A DNA stretch of 64,000 nucleotides from Nymphaea colorata (lineage: Eukaryota > Streptophyta > Magnoliopsida > Nymphaeales > Nymphaeaceae): the NCBI RefSeq assembly GCF_008831285.2, contig NC_045139.1, forward strand, positions 4,872,704 to 4,936,703, in the 5' to 3' direction. Positions 36,361 through 48,400 of this stretch are shown one piece after another. How positions within the stretch are numbered: the stretch's first letter is position 1; the number at the start of each line of letters is the position of its first letter. Below the pieces are notes generated by a model. The model had not been told where the DNA came from and made no database searches. It saw only the letters and a list, made by a program, of their open reading frames with translations. A program made the translations under genes and the position numbers.

Positions 36361-37270
36361 GTTTCCCATTCTTCTCCTAGGCACGAAAGAATCACAGAGA
36401 ATCAGAATATATATATAAATATATATATAGTCCACGGCTAGGTTATATATATGTATATATATTGCAAGGAGTTTATGTATGCACTCAATATAAGGTAGGT
36501 TTTTACTTTGTATTTCTGCAAATGCGGGAAGTGTGATTATTTTAGTGAAGATCAGTTTTTTAATCCTTTGGAAGTACTCTGCAAGTCTAAGTTTCGTTAA
36601 ATGAAAAGTAAAATTTGTTGAAAATGCATCAAATGATATAGAGAAAATGTATATTTTTGCGTTCACTTTTTTTTCAAAGTCAGACCATATAGATAATAAA
36701 GTCATGACATATGTACATTGGGTCTCAACTATTTTTTTTTTTTAATATATGACTTGTTTTAAATACATAGCAGAGATTCTGATGAGAATGCCAAAGTGCC
36801 ACATATAATGTTGTTTTTAAAGGTTACATGTGATATAACTAAGGTTGAGTTCGATAGTCTTGGATCTAAGATCTGATCTGAAGCTGCATTTAACAATGTG
36901 AATCTCATCATTCTTTGTAACGTGAGTCTTAAATTCACATTCCATGTTAAAACCCATAGGTTCAAGGTTGGAAAGAGGAGACTCCGATCTTAAATCTATG
37001 AATTTGTGATCTTAAGGATCTTAAATCACTACAGATCTGAGATCGACCGAGAAACAAACACAACCTAAATGTATATGAATATTAAGCGAACTGATTTATA
37101 AGGTACCACAGTTGTTTTTTTTTTAACTAAAAATAGACTTTCACTTTGAAATACAACTTTACAGTTACTTTACATAAGATATATTAACTAAGTAAATACT
37201 AAAACTATATGAACTCATTGTGAGCACATAAACAGTATAAATGACATACTATAACCATTAATCAAAACTT

Positions 37271-37307
<37 letters not shown>

Positions 37308-37859
37308 GGGGCAGAAGTCGGGATTTACGTGGAAGAATCCGGTAGTATTTTGGTTGTGCGAGAATCGGGGGGCTTTGTTGTTTGCTGTGCGTAAGAAGGG
37401 GGGAAAAAGAACGGTGGTCGGGAGCCATGCATGAGGAGCAAACCTTGTCTCTTTCTTCCGTCCCCACCTTTCCCCTTCTCTTCTCTTTCTGTACCAATTA
37501 CTTAATGTCGCCATTAATGTAAACATGCAGCTGCAGTCCGTCCGCATCGCTCTCTTTCTCTTTCTGTTTGTTCTCTCTCCCTCTCATGGTTCTCGATCGC
37601 ACACTTGTTGAAGAAGGAGACCATCTTCGCCATCGTAAGTTTGTCATCTTCAGGAGCTGTGAAGAGATGCGTGGCCAACCACGTGCTCATGCATGACCAT
37701 GCAGGTCGCTGTACATGTCATGCCCGGCCATGCATATGAAAATGTTGACACGTAAATCAAAACATTTTATCATATTCCTCGTATTTTCAAGCCTTAAGTT
37801 GTTAATCTCTCGCTCTCCCAAAATTGTTATAGAAAAGTGAGCTTGTGCAGCCAGAAGCA
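36361..37859. other. 5' flank of LTP1, with repeats
   Basis: 37272-37304 is (TA)n. 37340-37600 contains gagaatcggggggc and ttgtttgctgtgcgta, which recur at 43590-43640 about the same distance upstream of LTP2, so the LTP duplication took at least 1.4 kb of upstream DNA with it. No further gene is recognised. Confidence 0.55.
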
Positions 37860-38790
37860 AAACTTCATATTTCTTATGAAAAACTTTTGCAATTAGAAAA
37901 CAATTCATTAACCATGAAGAATTCAGTTTGTGAGATTGTAGACTAATGCAGAAACTTGGTATTTCTTATGAAAAACTTCTGCAATTAAAAAAATAAAATC
38001 GTTAACCATGAAGAATTCAGTTTGTGAGATTGTAGACTAATGCAGAAACTTAGTATTTCTTATGAAAAACTTCTGCAATTAGAAAAAAATTCATTAAGTA
38101 TGAAGAATTCAGTTTGTGAGATTGTAGACTAATGCAGAAACTCCGCATTTCTTATGAAAAACTTCTGCAGTTAGAAAAAAAATCATTAAGTATGAAGAAT
38201 TCAGTTTGTGAGATTGTAGACTAATGCAGAAACTTCTTATTTTTTATGAAAAACTTTTGCAATTAGAAAAAAATTCATTTACCATGAAGAATTCAGTTTG
38301 TGATATTGTAGACTAATGCAGAAACTTCATATTTCTGATGAAAAACTTCTGCAATTAGAAAAAAAAAATCATTAACTATGAAGAATGCAGTTTGTGAGAT
38401 TGTAGACTAATGCAGAAACTTTATATTTTTTATGAAAAACTTCTGCAATTAAAAAAAAAAATCATTAACTATGAAGAATTCAGTTTGTGAGATTGTAGAC
38501 TAATGCAGAAACTTCGTATTTCTTATGAAAAACTTCTGCAATTAGAAAAAAATTCATTAAGTATGAAGAATGCAGTTTGTGAGATTGTAGACTAATGCAG
38601 AAATTCCGTATTTCTTATGAAAAACTACTGCAATTAAAAAAAAAATCATTAAGTATGAAGAATTCAGTTTGTGAGATTGTAGACTAATGCAGAAACTTCT
38701 TATTTTTTATGAAAAACTTTTGCAATTAGAAAAAAATTCATTAACTATGAAGAATTCAATTTGTAAGATTGGAGATCAATGCAGAAATGG
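37860..38790. repeat. 91-94-bp minisatellite, about 10 units
   Basis: Head-to-tail units begin near 37860, 37953, 38047, 38139, 38229, 38322, 38415, 38511, 38603 and 38694. Each contains atgaagaattcagtttgtga, gattgtagactaatgcagaa and cttatgaaaaacttctgca-like blocks. Units differ by a few substitutions and by A-run length. Most contain tgcagaa and ttctgca about 22 nt apart, which can pair. There are no unique spacers, so this is not a CRISPR array. Confidence 0.95.
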
Positions 38791-41696
38791 GCATGAACCT
38801 GGTTCAGACTAGACCCAGGTGGAGAGTGAGTTGCATGCGCCTTTTTTCACTTTTTTCTAATTTTTTTCTCACAAAAAGTTTTCTTTTTTCCATGCACTAA
38901 AGGATATCTTCATCATTAACCATATTGGCACACGAAAAATTCAATTCATACATAACCAGCTTAGACCCAAGTAGGGCTGATTTGAATCGGATATCCGACC
39001 AATCCAATCCAAAAATATCGGATATGGAAAAAAATTTAATATCCAATTAAGAAATCAGATCGGATTCAGATTAAATAAACGGCATCCGATTAGATTCGGA
39101 TTCGGTATACATAAATATCCGAATGGATTCAGATCGGATTCATTTTTAGACAAATATCATGTATTTAATGCTATTAAATTTTGAAAATTGACAAAATCAG
39201 GTTCAAAAATCGAATTTGGATCGGATTCAAATTGTAAAATCAGATTTCAGATTCAGATATGAATTTTCTTTATTCGACATAACCAGCTTGGACCTAAGTG
39301 AACCTAATTAGGGTCCATTCTTCGTGGTTCTAAAGAAAACGTATGATATTATGCTATATGCACCTTAGCAGTTGACTTACTTTAATTTGTTGATTAATTT
39401 CACATGCACCGTTATAAAAGGAAACAGAGCGACCATTTTGAAATAGTTAATAGATTTTGCGTTAATCACAGAATAAACATCTTAATAAGTTTTTTTTTTC
39501 ATAAACTTAAGAACTTTTGTCTGAAGAGCACTAACTCAAAAAAACGTAGACCCTTCAAAATTAAAAAGATTGAAGGGTACCATGTATATGCGAATAATTG
39601 TGGCCAACTAATATGTAAACAAATGAATTTTATATTACTTTGGGGACAATTGCCCACACAAACTCAAATTTGTGTTTGACCCTAAATTTCCTTATTTGCA
39701 CTTTAAAATTCTAGGCAGTGGCGCAGCAAGGGGCACGGGTAGAAATATTTACAGGGTCGAGCCAACTGGGGCTCGACTAGAACTCGCTTGGTGAACCTTG
39801 ATTCTATCTCTACTCATAAGTTAGACGAGTCGAGTTCGAGCTTAACTGGTAACTCAAGTTTGTACATCAGTTGAGTTAAACTCGATTAGACTCATTTAAC
39901 ATTAATATTGTATTTGAAAAACTTAAAATGGCTTAAATAAAAATAGAAAAATTTAAAGCATAAAACTTATATTAAGAGAAACGAGCTTAAATGAGTCGAG
40001 CTCCTGCTCGAGCTTGAACTCGATTAAGCGAGTGGAGCTCGAGCTCACCTCATAAAGTTCGCGTTGAGCTCGTGTCAATTTTGAGCTATGCTATATGTGA
40101 GTCGTGCCAAGTTCAAACTGGCCAAGCTCGACCTCGGCTTGAACGTGGTACATCCCTAGGCAGGGGCCATAGTCCCCCACACCCAGCAAAAAAAAAAAAA
40201 ATGAAAAACAAATTTTATAGTGTGATATTTTAAAATTTTAAATTTAGCCCCAAAAGAGTTTTCAAAACTACAACAAGCCCCATGAAATAGAATGTAGTTG
40301 GCAATAGTACTGCAATGTCCTTATTTTATAGTTGTAACAACAAAATCAGATTGAAAAGAATATACATTTTTTATATTTAAGTATTTCTTGAGATGTTTTG
40401 AAACTTTTAATTACTTGGTAATAATATCAGTGTATTTATCCCAAAAAAAAATCTGAACAGACTCATGCACATCTTCATAATAAATGCCATCAAACTTATT
40501 GTAAAACTCACACCCTCATTGACGTTTTCTTCTCCTTATTGCTTTTTTTCTTTTTACTACAGTGGGCATTCCTTTGAATCAATCTTCGAATCAGGTAGGG
40601 ATATAATTTGATATTTGATTCAAATCTGCACCGGGTCATCTGTTTTAATAAGATTTTACTTAAGATTAATAATTGGATACAGATTTTGATGTAACGATTA
40701 CAATATACATATTTTGATTTGAAATTTCTAAGTTAAAATTATGACAACCTGAATTTGAATTTGTTTAAGAAACATTATGAATAACAAAGTCCAACAATTC
40801 TAAGAACATGCGTCATGTTCTTAACTAAGCATTTAATTCTTAAAACGCATTTTCCAAGATCAAAACATGCGCCAGAAATTTTTCATGAAATAGGCCTAAT
40901 TAAAGTTTGTAAATTTTGATTAGGAACGAATATCATTTTCCAAAATTTTTATATAGAACAAGTGAAATTTTTTAAGATTTACATGTAAAATTTTAAAAAA
41001 AAAATTGAGGTGGGGCTAGGGCCCCTACCTTGGCTCCACCCTTGCTCGACAAGTCAAACTCCCGCTCTTGGTGAGCATTAAATCTGCTTCGTAAGTTTTG
41101 TAAGCTCATTCATGTGAACCAGCTTCTGTGCATCTGAATTTTATCGGGTTTGATTTTCCTGGAGTCTAACCTTTAATCGCTTCTATGATCATGACTGCCA
41201 TTGTTTCCGCCTTTATAATATTTCTCATATCATATGCATGATGGCAATACCAAAACTTCATGCAAATTGTATTTTGCAGTTATTTTGGATATGGGTCTCG
41301 AGAAGAGAGAGAGAAGATGAGGGAAGAAGCGAGAACAAGAATCGGTACACTTAGCCTTCATAATGGTACCCTTAATCTTAAGATCAATATTTTTTAATGC
41401 AACAGCTTATAGTATTTATTGATAAACAAGTAGGTAAGGACGTGATCATGTACACGTATAAGTATGAGATACGAAAACATACAATTATACAAAGCAACCA
41501 GTGTAGACATAGACATACAGGTGAAGGGGTCCGCATATAAATGCATATCTATATATTTTACAACCCTTATTTCGTCTTATTCCGAGAGAAAGAGAAAGTA
41601 GAACTCCACATTTTCTTCAGAAAAAAGGTACGTAGCTGCACAACGCGATCATACGACTAGTGAATCTTCATTTTCCCAAGTCGATGCGCCACCATT
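38791..41696. other. intergenic repeat mixture
   Basis: 38975-39290 is a 'cggatatccga' type repeat. 39750-40155 is rich in gctcgag/actcg words and recurs at 58150-58500, 62080-62500 and 63270-63570. About 40860-41046 is a worn hAT-like MITE ending gcctagg-type then ccaccctt. 41400-41690 matches the 3' flanks of LTP3 and LTP4 (gatcatgtaca, caaagcaaccag), so the LTP2 3' UTR probably reaches here. No other gene. Confidence 0.5.
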
Positions 41697-42779
41697 CTAA
41701 GGAATGCTGTGAACAACATAGATCGACAGTATTAAAATGATAACAAAAAAATTATAAATAGACATTTTATATATATATATATTTATATATTTGATTGAAT
41801 GGTGATTTGACTATTTAAAGTTATCCAACTCACTCATAAAAGCCATTTGATCTATAATGATTGAAGATTATGAGAAAAACATATAAACTAATATTAAACG
41901 ATGAAAATCTTTAATGTCTTTCTTTCTTCCTATTTCCTTGCAACCATAGTCACAAAAAAGTCTTCAACTTGTAAATGGCAAGTTTTTTCTAGGATGTAAT
42001 ACAGTGGGATTGAAAAATACGAGAAAAATGGTAGTTTAAAAAAAATAAAAATTAAAAAAAAATAAAATAAGTGAGAAAATAATAACACAAACATCAAAAA
42101 ATAAAGTATATTTGCAACAAATAGAAAATACAAAAAAAAAAATGTTTGGCATTAAAAAAATGAAAAAAAAACACAAAAACGCATTAAAAACACGCTCGTT
42201 TGTTTTTAACGTTTTTTTTAATGTGTTTTTTTTTAGTTTAAAGCGGCATTTCATTTTCTCGTATTTTTTTCACATTTTTTTCAAAAATAACCTTTTTTTT
42301 TTTTTTTGTGACTATGGTTAGTTTCAACCATCTATCACAATCAATTGAACGGCCTTATAAATGAGCTAAATGATGGACAGCCAGAAACGCCACTAAATTT
42401 TCCTATATATGAAGAAAAAGAAAGGAGTTTACTTGTTGCAGTCCATGTCGAGAGAGATTGGCTGGTGAAGTTGAAAGCCACAGTCCATGGGAAGACTCCT
42501 TAGATTGCTTTCTTTCAAATGGCGAAGACCCGACGCCTTTGCCTTGAGGCACTCGCAGGTCGTCACCATCTGTTCATGCGTGAGGACGATGTCCCTCAGG
42601 CGGTGCATCCCATCGCAGCAGACCGGAAACGGCCGGTCGGCGATCCCCGTCACGTACGGCAGGCAGTGTTCCATCGTCTTGTACACTGACTCGCACTCCA
42701 CTGTTTCACTCCGCAGGCTGCGGCCATCAATGGTGCTTGCAGCCAGTAAGAAAACGACTAATGTTACTACGGGCTTCAT
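41697..42779 (-). CDS. non-specific lipid-transfer protein, type I (LTP2)
   Basis: Exon 1 is 42779-42433 and exon 2 is 41706-41697, encoding 118 residues. A signal peptide covers about residues 1-20 (VVTLVVFLLAASTIDG). The motif C29-x9-C39-x14-CC54/55-x19-C75-x-C77-x22-C100-x13-C114 is the full type I set without extra cysteines. The frame appears to stop at TAA within the donor (AACAA|GTAAAC); splicing to CATTCCTTAG gives the end CNNIP. The 726-nt intron is three to five times longer than in the sister genes because a 378-bp inverted-repeat element lies in it. A TATA box and the conserved upstream block support the start. The expected role is lipid binding in the cell wall or cuticle; specificity unknown. 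Confidence 0.92.
41942..42319. mobile_element. MITE with 18-bp perfect inverted ends in LTP2 intron
   Basis: aaccatagtcacaaaaaa (41942-41959) is exactly the reverse complement of 42302-42319. The body is AT-rich with homopolymer runs and no coding capacity. A related copy in the opposite orientation lies in STP intron 1 (about 45650-45960: shared gttgcaaat, tgtttgtgttatta and tgccaaaca words). No clear target duplication. Confidence 0.85.
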
Positions 42780-42860
42780 GTTAGCGCTAGACTTTAGGGT
42801 TTAAAGGCACTTAGAGGTTTAAGGTTTTGAGTGTTGGGGTTTGTATGGTGGCATGCAAAC

Positions 42861-42920
42861 TTATATAGCAAACGTATAGCGCATGGAGACAAGCGACTTT
42901 AACTGTTTCATGGCGGCACA
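42861..42920 (-). promoter_or_regulatory. LTP2 core promoter
   Basis: tatataa (42867-42861 on the - strand) is preceded by gcgctatacgtttgc, and a gtgtgccgccatgaaacagt block lies at 42920-42901. All match the arrangement in LTP3 and LTP4. Confidence 0.75.
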
Positions 42921-44250
42921 CAGTTTTATGCTCACTTTCAAAACGCAAACGTAATTGCAAAATGTTTTTACATATTAACATGATTTAAAATTAATTTATA
43001 AACTATTATGTATATTTTTTATTATTAAGAAGGCTTTATAAAAGTATCGAGTCAGAAATTTTTTATAAAAAAAATCGAATTAAAGTTTTTAAATTTTGAT
43101 GTTGTCTAAAATATCATTTTTTAAATTATATAAATAAAACTTTCTAAAATTTACCTATAAATGTTTAAAGAAAATAAGGTAGGGTGAGGGCCCATGCGGG
43201 CCCCCTTTGACTTCGCTTCGCCCCTGGTCTCAAGTGTTAGCTCCAACGAGCACAGAGTATCAGTTTGATTCATAGGAGGTTATGTTCTTGTGCTAAAAAG
43301 GAGGGCTACCTCAACATGTAAGTCGGATCATGGCACTATATATCTTATGCATGGTATCAACGCATTCCTAGACCCTTAAAAACTTTAACTTTTTTTGTAG
43401 TAAAATAACATGGTATTAAAAAACTTTATAAAATATTTTAAAATTTTATGTTCCAAAAAAGTCTTTATAAAAAAAAAGAAAACGTGCAAAAAAAAAAAAA
43501 AAAAAACAGTTTTAAAACAATTGAAGCTGCCGTGATCGGATACTAGAAACACTAAGAAATTAAATTGGACATCAATCAAAAGAAGCTGCGGGATCATGAG
43601 AATCGGGGGGCGCCATTGTTTGCTGTGCGTAGGAATAATAAAAGGGTGTGCGGCATTTAATTAAAAGGTGCAATTTTATCGTCCACCTGTTTGCAGCTGT
43701 TCTCTTTGTTCTTTTCCTTGAAGATTCACGTCGTACGCAGCGACGGAGACGCTCTTCTCATGAGTGTGCGGACCGCACACTTGTCAACGAATCAAACGGC
43801 TTGTATAAACTATAAAATTTAGCCGTTAATTAAATGCTGATATTTTTATTTTTTAAATATAAAAATGATGTTTTTTTCCATCCGTCGGTGCGAAAACGCA
43901 AACTATTCAAAGAAAACGCGTTTAAAATGTTAACAAAGTGGTCTCGAAAAGAAAATTCGTTTTACAACAAAAAAACGGGTTTTATTCGTGTTTTTTTTTT
44001 TCATTTTTTCGTGTTCTTTAAAGTTTATAGTTACCAGAAATGTATTTGTACATTTTTTCTATTTTAATTTTTAAGATTTTAGCTACCTTTCTTTGTCAGC
44101 TGAAATATTAATTGTTGTAAAATTTACGGAAATTTTTTAGTTTTTTCTCATCAAACGTAACTTTGTCATTCTATACCCATTTAAAAACGCCACCACTCAA
44201 AAACTCGAAAACGATATTTATCGTTATGGTGTGTGCATTCTATACCCATT

Positions 44251-44311
<61 letters not shown>
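44251..44311. repeat. (TA)n microsatellite
   Basis: About 30 TA units. Confidence 0.95.
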
Positions 44312-44314
<3 letters not shown>

Positions 44315-44734
44315 ATTTTGTAATTATTCTGAACTGTTATGTTGTTGCCTTATATAAGTAATTATTTTATACATTAAGGCAACCTGATTTATTTTAGATT
44401 TTCCAGACGCTTTAGTTATTATAGAAGTTAGAACATTTAATTTTGTTGGGCAATCTGTAACGCGTAATTACTAACTAAGTTTGTAGATTTGAATACATCT
44501 CGGAATTTTTTGTCCTGATTGGGGGAAGAAAGTACAGTTCTTATCTTTTTTCATAAAAACGAACAACAAGTTTGCAACTTAAATAAACATTTAAGGGAAT
44601 TTTAGTTCTTTTTTTTAAAATATGCAAATGGGCGTTGATGATTTGTATTTTAGACGCGTCATTTTAAAAATTGCAAGTAATTAAGAAACTAATCTTGACC
44701 ACGAGACGAGATGATCATCCATATATGCATGGGC

Positions 44735-44995
44735 ATGTGGCCACCCCGACATCCAAATACTGGGCTGGCTCTCCCCCATTGAATTTAAAAATAATATTTT
44801 TAATATAAAATAATATATAAATATAATTAATTATTAATAAAATGTTATAAATATATAATAAATCAATAAATTTTTTAAAAATCTAATTATCGAATTCGAA
44901 TCGGGCTTATCGGGCCAGGCCAGGTCTCTTTTTTCGAGGCCCGAGTCGGGCCGGGTACCGAACAGCGACCCGGCCTAGTACCCCAGGCCCACCTG
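44735..44995. mobile_element. MITE with GGCCTGGGC-type ends
   Basis: GC-rich arms (tcgggcttatcgggccaggc, cccgagtcgggccgggtacc) flank an AT-rich core of ataatatataaat type. It is related to 11411-11659 and 57797-58132. The left end is worn. Confidence 0.55.
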
Positions 44996-45452
44996 AGAAG
45001 AACACAATCAATTCTCCTGAAAAACAGGGATTCCAGATGGGTTGTGAGCAGCAACTATAGAAAACTTATTCTGGGAGCGCTCAACCATCCAAAGTCAAGC
45101 AATTTTCCTCCAATTTCCAAGGCGCCATATCTAACTGCCTTTCATTCTAAATTCTGTCTCACCCTCTATATGTCCTCCTTCTTCGTAGCACTCACGAATC
45201 CGATTAATGGGGGTGGAAACAATGGCTGCCAGATAGGAAAGAGTCCCCATTATTGGCTTACAGCCCATGGTCTCCCTCTTTCTCCGTTCCATGTTCGCCA
45301 CTTTTCAGGGAAACACCATGTACCCTTTGCCTTTAAATCTAATAACTCCGATCATTCTTCCTCCTCCGTCCTCCTCTCTGCCCTGAACAAAGGTTTTCTT
45401 CCTTCTATCCTTCTTCTTCTTCTCTCTCTGCAGCAGAAGAAAGACAGTAAAG

Positions 45453-48400
45453 ATGCCGGCGATAGTGATGGACAAACAGGGCTCCGGCCCAGAGTTTGAG
45501 GCGAAGTTTACGTTCTACGTGTTCATATGTTGTATCATGGCCGCCTTCGGAGGACTCATGTTTGGTTATGACATTGGCATCTCCGGTAACAAAAACTTTC
45601 TCGGACAGTTTTTCTTCTTTACATTCTTTGTTTTTGAATATTAGGGTGGAGCCGTAGTCATAGGAAACAGGTTTTTTTGTTTTTTAAAACTTTATAAAAC
45701 ATGTTTTTTACATTGAAAATGTTTTTTCGTTTTTCTAAACGTGTTTTTTAGTTTTTTCTTTTACTTTTTTATTTTTTTAGTTTTTTAATGCCAAACAGTT
45801 TTTTCATTTTTTATTTTATTTGTTGCAAATCTACTTGTCATGTTTGTGTTATTAATTTATCACTTATTTTATTTTTTCTCTAATTTTAGGTTTTTAAAAC
45901 TTTTAAAATTTTACCTTATTTTTTCCCTCTTCTTCAAACTCGCAACCTCGTCATTTAGCATTTTGAGATATTATTTATGATTATGAATGGAGCTAGTTGC
46001 AAAGGCTAAATTACAGTTTCAAAATTTTAAACGGGTTGAAATATAATTTTTTTAATATATATATATATAAGTAAAACTAAAATTTTCAAAATTTACATGT
46101 AAAATTTTGACTTTTTAAAATAAGAAGGGAGTCTTGGCCTTGGACCGCCCTCCTTGCCTTCGCTTCTCCCACTAACATGTAGGTTGGCCATTTTCATAAA
46201 AGAAAGTATTTGTAACAACCCGTCCCACTCTACACTGGCTCAAACTCTCGGCTTAGCAGATCATACCCACCTCCTAATAATTTCTATCCGGGATAAAGCC
46301 AAAAAAAATTCATGAAATGAGCCAAATTAATGTGGGCCAAAATATGATTTTTCAAAATTCTTATACAAGACAACTAAAATTTTTTAAAATTGTATATGTA
46401 ATTTAAAAAAAAAAAAAAGGTGGGGACAGGGCCCAAGCCCCCTTGCCTTTGCCCCTCGTTTCCATCTCAACTCTAAAAAAAACTACAAACCAAGATACTT
46501 AACTATTTAACAAACCCCTTATAAATCCCTCAAAATTCTTCATTAAATACAAGATTAAACTTCTCGAAATGTTGTGTTATAATATAACAGTCTCCGGCTT
46601 TTCCTGTTGCTGGTCTTGCAGGTGGAGTAACATCGATGGACGATTTCTTGATCAAGTTCTTTCCTAAGGTCTATGCAAAGAAGCAGGAAGCTAAAGAGAA
46701 CAACTACTGCAAATATGATAACCAATTCCTTCAGTTGTTCACATCATCTCTGTACCTGGCTGCGCTCGTCTTCACTTTCTTGGCATCATATGCCTGCAAG
46801 AAGTATGGCAGGAGACCCACCATGAGAGCAGCATCGCTCTTCTTCTTGGTTGGCGTCGTCCTCAATGCGGCCGCCATGGATCTCACCATGCTCATCATCG
46901 GTAGGATCTTTCTAGGCATTGGAGTCGGCTTTGCCAACAATGTGAGTAATATACTATTCAAGGGTGAAGGCAAGTGTGGGCTAAGTGTGGCATCTGCACA
47001 GACCCAAAAGAAGTTTTTGATTTTATATTAATGTTCCGAGCAATTTTTCTAGTTTACATATTAGTGCCTCTTCAAAATTTAAAATTTTATATATATTTCC
47101 CCTTAACTACAATTTTCTGAATCCACCAATGCTATCATGATCATGTTCCAGTGGCGTAGCCACATTGTAACTGGTGCGGGCAGTTGCCCACACCAGTCTC
47201 TTAAAAGTTATTTATTTTTAAATAAAAATCTTAAATATTTGTTCTTTTATATATATATATATATATATGTGTGTCATACCAGATTTAAGTATTTTTAAAT
47301 AAGTGTCTCACGAACGAATTTTTCGGTTACTGTCATGTTCCCTTTCTATCGTCTTCTTCACTCTCTGTTTTTCCTTCTTGTGGGCTGTCTCCAGATGGAG
47401 ATCCAATTTATAATTTCCACTCTTGTACGTTGATAATATTGTATGTTTTTTCCTTTGCAGCTATTAAGCATTATCAACATTTATTTGATTATTTTCTACA
47501 TTCCCTACTATTTGTTTGTAAACTTATTTGTTTTTAACTTTCTTGACTTTTATTACTACTAAATCTTGATGCAACAATTTGTCATTGAGATTCCCTGATT
47601 AGTTTGACTACCCAAAAATAGTTTGCCCAAGGAAATTTAGGTGCTCATTTTTTCTTGTGAACTATATTTCATGACTGGTCCATTTTACAAAGGTCCATAT
47701 TCTTGAAGGAAGTGCTTTTTAAAATATATGGAACTTAGAAATTTCTTTGAGGAGGCGTTTGATATACCCAGAATCATGAAAATTTAAAATCAAAATGTTT
47801 ATTTTTTAAGAAATTATATTTATTAAACAAACAGGGCATTTTGTTTTTAAAATTAAGAAATTGAAACATGAAATTTTGATTTCATTATAACTTGAAAACT
47901 AAATATGATTCTTGAATCAAAATTTCAAACCATTAAGGAATATCAATAACTTTGTGCGCTCCCCAAGTGCTAACTCGGAGGCAAATCGGCTTAAATTTCT
48001 CTCCCCTCTCTCTCTCTCTCCGTTGCCAGCGCTAATTAAGGTTTCTTGGGATGGTTTGTGATGAAAAAACAACAAACAGGTGGTGCCACTATTCTTGTCT
48101 GAGATAGCTCCACCAAAGATCAGAGGAGCTCTCAACATCCTCTTCCAGTTACTAATCACCGTCGGCATCCTTGTGGCCAATCTTGTGAACTACCGAACCT
48201 CCTCCATCCACCCATGGGGTTGGCGAATCTCCCTCGGCGGCGCCGGCGTCCCGGCCATCCTTCTCTGTATAGGTTCCCTGTTTATCGCCGAAACCCCGAC
48301 GAGCTTGATCCAGAGAGGTCACCTCGATGAGGGGAGGGCTACTCTTAAGAAGATCAGAGGCACATCCAATGTGGAAGCGGAATTCAATGAGATATGCCGT

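Larger units (their letters stand above)
42921..45452. other. intergenic between LTP2 and STP
   Basis: About 43030-43228 is a hAT-like MITE relative ending cgcttcgcccctgg. 43590-43800 is shared with the LTP1 upstream region. 43830-44230 is T-rich sequence related to the LTP2-intron MITE. 44251-44311 is (TA)n. 44735-44995 is a GGCCTGGGC-type MITE. 45000-45452 is the presumed STP promoter and 5' UTR; a 151-codon open frame there (45044-45499) is in another frame than STP and is not supported. Confidence 0.55.

Noticed and set aside
37860-38790. CRISPR-like array
   Set aside because: The whole 92-bp unit repeats with no unique spacers, and the DNA is a plant nuclear genome; it is a minisatellite.
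45044-45499. 151-codon open frame upstream of STP
   Set aside because: It overlaps the STP start in another frame and looks like 5' UTR; no domain is recognised.
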